64,000 bases of DNA from Chaetoderma sp. LZ-2023a. Its lineage: Eukaryota > Mollusca > Caudofoveata > Chaetodermatida > Chaetodermatidae. The notes under the pieces were generated by a model, which worked only from the letters and a program-made list of their open reading frames with translations, was not told the DNA's origin and did no database searches. The first letter of the stretch is position 1. Each line of letters opens with the position of its first letter. The stretch covers positions 84,466,314-84,530,313 of the forward strand of contig CM067367.1 in NCBI GenBank assembly GCA_034401795.1, given 5' to 3'. Shown here piece by piece: positions 10,250 to 19,800 of this stretch. Both the position numbers and the translations under genes were made by a program.

Positions 10250-10760
10250 AGTAAATATGGTGCAAAACAAAATAAAAAAAGTCGTTGAGGACATCGAGGA
10301 AGCCTAATGAGTCTAAATGACACATACACAAATGCTGCCATGTGCTGTTATCATCTTGATGACAATCAAGAAAAGGGACGATAGCAACTACAAACTGGCG
10401 TTCGAAAACTAACAGCAAAACTTTCTGCAGCAAAATGTGTGCTTAATTTTGTGGCGCGTGATTTATATGATTTACAGGAACAGCTAAATAGCAAGGATAA
10501 AAAAATCAGTGAACTAAATGAAACAGCACTACAAAGAACCTGAACAATTAAAAAACGTGAAGAATCTCAAATTTTTTTGCTTCTGGGAGAGTGGAGCGGT
10601 ATAGAGCCAGCGGGCCCATCAAGTTCGACACAGCTCACCCAAGATCTGCTCGCTGATATGTCTACTGTAGAGCATGCAGGCTCATCAAGTTCGGCACAAC
10701 TCACTCAAAACCTATTAGCTGATATGTCTCCACCAGAGAAAAAAGACAAAACGGAATAGA
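10250..10760 (+). pseudogene. Decayed Lys/Glu-rich coiled-coil ORF of the Helentron
   Basis: Broken frames give K-V-V-E-D-I-E-E-A, then V-A-R-D-L-Y-D-L-Q-E-Q-L-N-S-K-D-K-K-I-S-E-L-N-E, consistent with a coiled coil, then two near-repeats of S-S-S-x-Q-L-T-Q-x-L-L-A-D-M-S. Stops occur at about 10,306 and 10,540. Several Helitron-type elements carry an accessory ORF upstream of Rep; I do not recognise this protein and infer membership from position and strand only. Confidence 0.4.
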
Positions 10761-10924
10761 ATTACAATAATAGTGTTAATAAGTGTTAGATTATTACCAG
10801 TAATATAATTAATATGGGATTACATAAAAATTAAAAATAATTTTCTTAGGTCACCAGTACAAGGCAAGTAGGTAATGTGTTGATGCCATATTTTCTTGGC
10901 ACGCACTTTAAAATACACTACTAT

Positions 10925-11456
10925 GTCTTTTTATACCCTGCCAAAAAATTTGGCATTGTATTATGTAATGGCGCTGTCCGTCCGGCCAGGCGGGCGGGCG
11001 TGAGGGCGGCAGAGTTGTTTCCGGATGATAACTCCGGTACTGTTTGTCGGATCACATTGAAACTTCATAAGGTGATTGGACTAGGTCTTGGGAAGAAACC
11101 TATCGAAATTGACGATGATCCAAAATCCAAGATGGCCACCAGCCACCAGCGGCCATCTTGAAAATTGGTTTCTGGATGATAACTCCGTTACCGTTTATCG
11201 GATCGCTTTGATACTTAATGGAGTGGTTGGACTAGTTCTGGGGAAGAAACCTATCGAAATTGATAATGTTCCAAAATCCAAGATGGCCACCAGCCACTGG
11301 TGGCCATCCTGAAAATTGGTTTCCGGATGATAACTCTGTTACTGTTTATCGGATCGCTTTGAAACTTCATAGAGTGGTTGGACTAAGTCTGGGGATGAAA
11401 CCTATCGATGATGATCCAAAATCCAAAATGGCCGCCAGCCACCGTCGGCCATCTTG
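10925..11456 (+). mobile_element. Pearl/HINE-like element with three 151-bp tandem copies
   Basis: A hairpin start (taccctgccaaaaaatttggca then 'gtattatg') and a GTCC/GGCG run precede three copies of a 151-bp unit; 'tccggatgataact' recurs near 11,020, 11,171 and 11,322. Each unit ends with 'ccaagatggccaccagccac', which pairs with 'gtggccatcttg' as a small inverted repeat. Hairpin, GC-rich run and ~150-bp core match the short non-autonomous elements at 44.7, 46.2 and 61.6 kb, but no 3' terminus was identified. Confidence 0.55.
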
Positions 11457-12740
11457 AATATCCAAGTTCTGTGGAGCGTGAATAAACCAGCTAATCCCAG
11501 CTAATCCAAGCTTTTAATAACTTGGAAAAGCTTGGATTAGCTTGCTGGTATTGGCCACATAAATTCCAAGATAATTCAAGAAATGCCTAGCTAAAGTAAA
11601 GTCCAAGAAAATTCCAGATAGCTGTTACCCACATTCAAAATAATCCAAGCTAGCTTGCCGGTATTGGCCACTTAAAATCCAAGAATTTTCCAGCTAGCTT
11701 GAACATTCAAGAAAATCCAAGCTAGCTTGCACGTTCAAGAAAATCCAAGCCTGCTTGAACGTTCAAGAAAATCCCACCTAGCTTGGATTTTATTCCAGAA
11801 AGTCCCAGCTATCTAGAACTTCAAGAAAATCCCAGCTAATCCTAGCTTTTGATATAGGTTAGCCATTAACATAAAATGTATGCATGTACACATAAATGCT
11901 TCCTCACAGAGATTATATATAAATATATATGCTTAAAAACCAAAATCACCTTCATGGGAGTTGCGCTACTCAATAAGAAATACAGTATCAGCCAGACATT
12001 AGCAATGTATGAGTTTCTGACTGATTTACCATATTATTTAGAAAGTCATCATCACAGCATTAATTACATAGAACTGAAAATGCTATACCAAAACTGGTAA
12101 TTCTGAATAAATCTCTGGAAATCAATAGAATACATACCTCAAAATACCGTTCTGTTTCCATTTAAGGTTACTGATGCTAAGCATTTTGTCTAACAGTACT
12201 GTCAGTGTTTCCAAACTATCATATTCTATATATCCATAGCTGGTAATGATCAATGCAATGAATGTACTGTTTGCTTTTTTACAAAGACTAAATTTCCCAC
12301 CAATTTACCAGGTCACGGTCACCTCTTGTCATGACTATACAGAACCTGTTCTTGCCTTAGTGCAAACTATTTCAAGATAATCCACGGTACAGTAGTGTAA
12401 GTGAGTCTACAAATTCAAGGATATTCAAGTAGCTTGGATTCTTTTATATCTGACAAAACAAAGTCCTAGAAAATCCAAGCTAGCTTGAATTCTGTCGCAT
12501 CCGAAAGGTGCAAGCAAATCCATGAAGCTTGCACTTTTTCATTATGATATTCCAAAAGTCCTAGAAAATCCCAGCTAGCTTGAATTCTGAGAGGGGGATT
12601 TTCAAGAAGTTCAACCAAATATATAAAGTCCAAGCTAATTCAAGGAAATCCAAGCTGGTATGGGTTGAATAATTTTCTAATAGCTTGGATATTCAAGAAA
12701 ATCCAAGCTAATTCAAGTTAACTTGAAATTTATTTCACAC
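11457..12740. repeat. Dispersed-in-cluster AAGCTAGCTT palindromic repeat
   Basis: Two blocks (about 11,460-11,850 and 12,415-12,735) are built from variants of 'tcaagaaaatccaagctagc' plus 'ttgaa', with core CAAGCTAGCTTG a perfect dyad. At least a dozen degenerate copies occur with irregular spacing and variants CCCAGCTAG/CTAATCC. Between the blocks, 11,860-12,410 is ordinary AT-rich DNA with no recognised feature. Confidence 0.7.
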
Positions 12741-12759
12741 GGGTGGTAACAGAGGAGCT

Positions 12760-13455
12760 CACATCTACAATGGCAATATCTTCACTTGTGATCAGTGTCG
12801 GAGAATATTCAAAACTAAAAGAGGCATTCAGAATCACCTATGTCATATCTGCACCAGCTGCAAAACAGTCTTTATCACAACACAGAGATTAAGCAACGAC
12901 AAATGTAAAGGGATATTTTCATGTTGACAGCAAAATCGAATTTACATCCAAACAAAGATTACAATGCCATAAATGTCACGGGTGCCCAAATCGTTCTGTG
13001 ATTTTTAGTACGTTTCAAAAGATACAAGCACACAGGAGTGGACATAAAAAGCAGGAAATGAAGTCTGCTAACATCCATAAATCACAGAAAGGTGAAACTA
13101 AAGCATCTAGTATTACCAAGGGAGACCAGCTGAGTAATTCAATTAACCACCAAAGAAATGAGCACATTCCTAATGCTAAACCACCTTATCCTACAACAAG
13201 TGACAAGCAAGAGAAATTTAGCAATAGCCAAAAAGCTGAACAAATTTCCACTGATAAATCAATGAATGATGCAGCAGGTATTACCATTAAACTGGCTCAG
13301 CAAATTCGCTATCATTTTCATCCAACAGATCTAGCTTGGCAAATGATGAAAACTTCTATGCTTCAGTTGGCAGCAGATGGTCTCGCAATACCGGCAAACA
13401 TTAGGACCAGGGAATCACATATTGGTTACCCAAATAAGATAAAGATGACAGGAGC
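12760..13455 (+). pseudogene. C2H2-like zinc-finger part of the Helentron ORF
   Basis: Reads F-T-C-D-Q-C-R-R-I-F-K-T-K-R-G-I-Q-N-H-L-C-H (CxxC-x12-HxxxH-like), then C-T-S-C-K and, after a frameshift near 12,915, C-H-K-C-H…H-R-S-G-H, followed by a Lys/Ser/Gln-rich linker and K-L-A-Q-Q-I-R-Y-H-F. Multiple Cys/His pairs upstream of an OTU domain are a common layout in Helitron proteins. Likely nucleic-acid binding in a living copy; here it is frameshifted. The open part is 12,998-13,462. Confidence 0.65.
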
Positions 13456-13840
13456 TGATTAAAATTGCTTCTTCAGATCCATATCATATGTCATTACTAG
13501 AAGTGAACGCTATCACACTCACATAAGAGAGCTACTTTTGAACCACATGTGTAGATTAGGTAACAGAATGACACCAGTGCATCCAGATGATATGTCTGTG
13601 AATCGGTATATTGTGAATAACAAACTGGATAAAAATGGATCATGGGCATCACATCAATTTTTGCAGCAGCACATCTACTTAAGACAGATATTTATGTCTA
13701 CTCTCCCTGTGAGTCATCATATAACTGGTTGAAACATTTGGCCACTTTCTTCAGGAAGATGTTGAAATAGAAACATCAGCAATATATTTGCAACCCACAA
13801 ATGACAATGATTATGATGTTGTAACATCTACATCAAATAT
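13456..13840 (+). pseudogene. OTU-type cysteine protease domain, catalytically dead
   Basis: The OTU start motif D-G-N-C-F-F reads D-stop-N-C-F-F-R-S-I-S here (TAA in place of the Gly codon). The fold continues through H-T-H-I-R-E-L-L-L-N-H-M and G-S-W-A-S-H…A-H-like I-Y-L-R-Q. After a frameshift near 13,720 it reads F-L-Q-E-D-V-E-I-E and ends Y-L-Q-P-T-N-D-N-D-Y-D-V, where OTU proteins normally have N-H-Y: the catalytic His is Asp. OTU domains occur in many animal and plant Helitron proteins. Both a stop and a lost catalytic residue exclude activity. Confidence 0.72.
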
Positions 13841-16800
13841 ATTAACTACACCTATTGATATAATGCACATGAAGTTGTTGCAAGATTCTTCAACTCATGT
13901 TGACCTTCTCAGTGAAATAGCTAGACAAATCGAACTTAACAAAAGAAAGAAAGCAAGTATGGAGACCCCAGAATACAGAGAACATAGAAAAATCAATAAA
14001 ACAGAAACAGGCATATTTTCGTATTCTAAACATCATTGTTCAGAGCAAGTAAAAGAATCCATACAAGAGAAGGGGAAAGATCCAGTCTTTAGACAGAAAG
14101 AAAATGTGCACAGACTAGAGAGAAATTATCCAGAGTATAAGGAGAAAGAATGGATCCAAAGTGAAGTGGAGCAAAAGCACAATGTAAGAGAGCAAGACAA
14201 GAAACGAAAACAGGGGAGGAGAAAGGATCTTGATTTTCTAGAGAACGAAAAGAATCAGAGAAAATACAAGACAAAAGATATAGAATTTAGAGAGAAGGAA
14301 AAGGAACAAAAGCAACTGAGGAGGAAAGATCAAGTATTTAAAGACAAGGAAAAGGAACAAAAGCAACTGAAGAGGAAAGATCAAGCATTTAAAGACAAGG
14401 AAAAGGAAAAAAAGCAATTGAGGAGGAAAGACCAAGTATTTAAAGAGAAGGAAAAGGAACAAAGGCAACTGAGGAGGAAAGACCAAGTATTTAAAGAGAA
14501 GGAAAAGGAACAAAGGCAACTGAGGAGGAAAGATAAATCATTTAAAGAGAAGGAAAAGGAACAAAAGCAACTGAAGAGGAAAGGTCAATCATTTAAAGAG
14601 AAGGAAAAGGAACAAAGGCAACTGAGGAGGAAAGATCAAGCATTTAAAGAGAAGGAAAAGGAACAAAAGCAACTGAGGAGGAAAGACCAAGCATTTAAAG
14701 AGAAGGAAAAGGAACAAAAGCAACTGAGGAGGAAAGACCAAGCATTTAAAGAGAAGGAAAAGGAACAAAAGCAACTGAGGATGAAAGATCAAGCATTTAA
14801 AGAGAAGGAAAAGGAACAAAAGCAACTGAGGAGGAAAGATCAAGCATTTAAAGAGCAGGAAAAGGAACAAAAGCAACTGAGGAGGAAAGACCAAGTATTT
14901 AAAGAGAAGGAAAAGGAACAAAAGCAACTGAGGAAGAAAGACCAAGTATTTAAAGAGAAGGAAAAGGAACAAAAGCAACTGAGGTGGAAAGATCAAGCAT
15001 TTAAAGAGAAGGAAAAGGAACAAAGGCAACTGAGGAGGAAAGATCAAGCATTTAAAGAGAAGGAAAAGGAACAAAAGCAACTGAGGAGGAAAGATCAATC
15101 ATTTAAAGAGAAGGAAAAGGAACAAAAGCAACTGAGGAGGAAAGACCAAGTATTTAAAGAGAAGGAAAAGGAACAAAGGCAACTGAGGAGGAAAGATAAA
15201 TCATTTAAAGAGAAGGAAAAGGAACAAAAGCAACTGAAGAGGAAAGGTCAATCATTTAAAGAGAAGGAAAAGGAACAAAGGCAACTGAGGAGGAAAGATC
15301 AAGCATTTAAAGAGAAGGAAAAGGAACAAAAGCAACTGAGGAGGAAAGACCAAGCATTTAAAGAGAAGGAAAAGGAACAAAAGCAACTGAGGAGGAAAGA
15401 CCAAGCATTTAAAGAGAAGGAAAATGAACAAAAGCAACTGAGGAGGAAAGATCAAGCATTTAAAGAGAAGGAAAAGGAACAAAAGCAACTGAGGAGGAAA
15501 GATCAAGCATTTAAAGAGAAGGAAAAGGAACAAAAGCAACTGAGGAGGAAAGACCAAGTATTTAAAGAGAAGGAAAAGGAACAAAAGCAACTGAGGAAGA
15601 AAGACCAAGTATTTAAAGAGAAGGAAAAGGAACAAAAGCAACTGAGGTGGAAAGATCAAGCATTTAAAGAGAAGGAAAAGGAACAAAGGCAACTGAGGAG
15701 GAAAGATCAAGCATTTAAAGAGAAGGAAAAGGAACAAAAGCAACTGAGGAGGAAAGATCAATCATTTAAAGAGAAGGAAAAGGAACAAAAGCAACTGAGG
15801 AGGAAAGACCAAGTATTTAAAGAGAAGGAAAAGGAACAAAAGCAACTGAGGTGGAAAGATCAAGCATTTAAAGAGAAGGAAAAGGAACAAAGGCAACTGA
15901 GGAGGAAAGATCAAGCATTTAAAGAGAAGGAAAAGGAACAAAAGCAACTGAGGAGGAAAGACCAAGTATTTAAAGAGAAGGAAAAGGAACAAAAGCAACT
16001 GAGGAGGAAAGATCAAGCATTTAAAGAGAAGGAAAAGGAACAAAAGCAACTGAGGAAGAAAGACCAAGTATTTAAAGAGAAGGAAAAGGAACAAAAGCAA
16101 CTGAGGTGGAAAGATCAAGCATTTAAAGAGAAGGAAAAGGAACAAAAGCAACTGAGGAGGAAAGATCAAGCATTTAAAGAGAAGGAAAAGGAACAAAAGC
16201 AACTGAGGAGGAAAGACCAAGCATTTAAAGAGAAGGAAAAGGAACAAAGGCAACTGAGGAGGAAAGATCAAGCATTTAAAGAGAAGGAAAAGGAACAAAG
16301 GCAACTGAGGAGGAAAGATCAAGCATTTAAAGAGAAGGAAAAGGAACAAAAGCATCTGAGGAGGAAAGATCAAGCATTTAAAGAGAAGGAAAAGGAACAA
16401 AAGCAACTGAGGAGGAAAGATCAAGCATTTAATGAGAAGGAAAAGGAACAAAGGCAACTGAGGAGGAAAGATCAAGCATTTAAAGAGAAGGAAAAGGAAC
16501 AAAAGCAACTGAGGAGGAAAGATCAAGCATTTAAAGAGAAGGAAAAGGAACAAAAGCAACTGAGGAGGAAAGATCAAGCATTTAAAGAGAAGGAAAAGGA
16601 ACAAAAGCAACTGAGGAGGAAAGATCAAGCATTTAAAGAGAAGGAAAAGGAACAAAAGCAACTGAGGAGGAAAGATCAAGCATTTAAAGAGAAGGAAAAG
16701 GAACAAAAGCAACTGAGGAGGAAAGACCAAGCATTTAAAGAGAAGGAAAAGGAACAAAAGCAACTGAGGAGGAAAGATCAAGCATTTAAAGAGAAGGAAA

Positions 16801-19800
16801 AGGAACAAAGGCAACTGAGGAAGAAAGATCAAGCATTTAAAGAGAAGGAAAAGGAACAAAGGCAACTGAGGAGGAAAGATCAAGCATTTAAAGAGAAGGA
16901 AAAGGAACAAAGGCAACTGAGGAAGAAAGATCAAGCATTTAAAGAGAAGGAAAAGGAACAAAAGCAACTGAGGAGGAAAGATCAAGCATTTAAAGAGAAG
17001 GAAAAGGAACAAAAGCAACTGAGGAAGAAAGATCAAGTATTTAAAGAGAAGGAAAAGGAACAAAGGCAACTGAGGAGGAAAGATCAAGCATTTAAAGAGA
17101 AGGAAAAGGAACAAAAGCAACTGAGGAGGAAAGATCAAGCATTTAAAGAGAAGGAAAAGGAACAAAGGCAACTGAGGAGGAAAGATCAAGCATTTAAAGA
17201 GAAGGAAAAGGAACAAAAGCAGCTGAGGAGGAAAGATCAAGCATTTAAAGAGAAGGAAAAGGAACAAAAGCAACTGAGGAGGAAAGATCAAGCATTTAAA
17301 GAGAAGGAAAAGGAACAAAGGCAACTGAGGAGGAAAGATCAAGCATTTAAAGAGAAGGAAAAGGAACAAAAGCAACTGAGGAGGAAAGATCAAGCATTTA
17401 AAGAGAAGGAAAAGGAACAAAAGCAACTGAGGAAGAAAGATCAAGTATTTAAAGAGAAGGAAAAGGAACAAAAGCAACTGAGGAGGAAAGATCAAGCATT
17501 TAAAGAGAAGGAAAAGGAACAAAAGCAACTGAGGAGGAAAGACCAAGTATTTAAAGAGAAGGAAAAGGAACAAAAGCAACTGAGGTGGAAAGATCAAGCA
17601 TTTAAAGAGAAGGAAAAGGAACAAAGGCAACTGAGGAGGAAAGATCAAGCATTTAAAGAGAAGGAAAAGGAACAAAAGCAACTGAGGAGGAAAGATCAAG
17701 CATTTAAAGAGAAGGAAAAGGAACAAAAGCAACTGAGGAGGAAAGATCAAGCATTTAAAGAGAAGGAAAAGGAACAAAAGCAACTGAGGAGGAAAGACCA
17801 AGTATTTAAAGAGAAGGAAAAGGAACAAAAGCAACTGAGGTGGAAAGATCAAGCATTTAAAGAGAAGGAAAAGGAACAAAGGCAACTGAGGAGGAAAGAT
17901 CAAGCATTTAAAGAGAAGGAAAAGGAACAAAAGCAACTGAGGAGGAAAGATCAAGCATTTAAAGAGAAGGAAAAGGAACAAAAGCAACTGAGGAGGAAAG
18001 ACCAAGTATTTAAAGAGAAGGAAAAGGAACAAAAGCAACTGAGGAGGAAAGATCAAGCATTTAAAGAGAAGGAAAAGGAACAAAAGCAACTGAGGAGGAA
18101 AGATCAAGCATTTAAAGAGAAGGAAAAGGAACAAAGGCAACTGAGGAGGAAAGATCAAGCATTTAAAGAGAAGGAAAAGGAACAAAAGCATCTGAGGAGG
18201 AAAGACCAAGCATTTAAAGAGAAGGAAAAGGAACAAAAGCAACTGAGGAGGAAAGACCAAGTATTTAAAGAGAAGGAAAAGGAACAAAGGCAACTGAGGA
18301 GGAAAGATAAATCATTTAAAGAGAAGGAAAAGGAACAAAAGCAACTGAGGAGGAAAGATCAAGTATTTAAAGAGAAGGAAAAGGAACAAAAGCAACTGAG
18401 GAGGAAAGATCAAGCATTTAAAGAGAAGGAAAAGGAACAAAGGCAACTGAGGAGGAAAGATCAATCATTTAAAGAGAAGGAAAAGGAACAAAAGCAACTG
18501 AGGAAGAAAGACCAAGTATTTAAAGAGAAGGAAAAGGAACAAAAGCAACTGAGGTGGAAAGATCAAGCATTTAAAGAGAAGGAAAAGGAACAAAAGCAAC
18601 TGAGGAGGAAAGACCAAGTATTTAAAGAGAAGGAAAAGGAACAAAGGCAACTGAGGAGGAAAGATAAATCATTTAAAGAGAAGGAAAAGGAACAAAAGCA
18701 ACTGAGGAAGAAAGACCAAGTATTTAAAGAGAAGGAAAAGGAACAAAAGCAACTGAGGTGGAAAGATCAAGCATTTAAAGAGAAGGAAAAGGAACAAAGG
18801 CAACTGAGGAGGAAAGATCAAGCATTTAAAGAGAAGGAAAAGGAACAAAAGCAACTGAGGAGGAAAGACCAAGTATTTAAAGAGAAGGAAAAGGAACAAA
18901 AGCAACTGAGGAGGAAAGACCAAGCATTTAAAGAGAAGGAAAAGGAACAAAGGCAACTGAGGAGGAAAGACCAAGTATTTAAAGAGAAGGAAAAGGAACA
19001 AAAGCAACTGAGAAGGAAAGACCAAGTATTTAAAGAGAAGGAAAAGGAACAAAAGCAACTGAGGTGGAAAGATCAAGCATTTAAAGAGAAGGAAAAGGAA
19101 CAAAAGCAACTGAGGAGGAAAGATCAAGCATTTAAAGAGAAGGAAAAGGAACAAAAGCAACTGAGGAGGAAAGATCAAGCATTTAAAGAGAAGGAAAAGG
19201 AACAAAAGCAACTGAGGAGGAAAGATCAAGCATTTAAAGAGAAGGAAAAGGAACAAAAGCAACTGAGGAGGAAAGACCAAGTATTTAAAGAGAAGGAAAA
19301 GGAACAAAAGCAACTGAGGAGGAAAGATCAAGCATTTAAAGAGAAGGAAAAGGAACAAAAGCAACTGAGGAAGAAAGATCAAGCATTTAAAGAGAAGGAA
19401 AAGGAACAAAGGCAACTGAGGAGGAAAGATCAAGCATTTAAAGAGAAGGAAAAGGAACAAAAGCAACTGAGGAGGAAAGATCAAGCATTTAAAGAGAAGG
19501 AAAAGGAACAAAAGCAACTGAGGAGGAAAGATCAAGCATTTAAAGAGAAGGAAAAGGAACAAAAGCAACTGAGGAGGAAAGATCAAGCATTTAAAGAGAA
19601 GGAAAAGGAACAAAAGCAACTGAGGAGGAAAGATCAAGCATTTAAAGAGAAGGAAAAGGAACAAAAGCAACTGAGGAAGAAAGATCAAGTATTTAAAGAG
19701 AAGGAAAAGGAACAAAAGCAACTGAGGAGGAAAGATCAAGCATTTAAAGAGAAGGAAAAGGAACAAAGGCAACTGAGGAGGAAAGATCAAGCATTTAAAG

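Noticed and set aside
13788..13790. Start codon of the giant repeat ORF at 13,788
   Set aside because: The triplet is TTG, and the frame continues upstream into OTU-domain sequence (F-L-Q-E-D-V-E-I-E). The ORF is an internal segment of the Helentron gene, not a separate gene.
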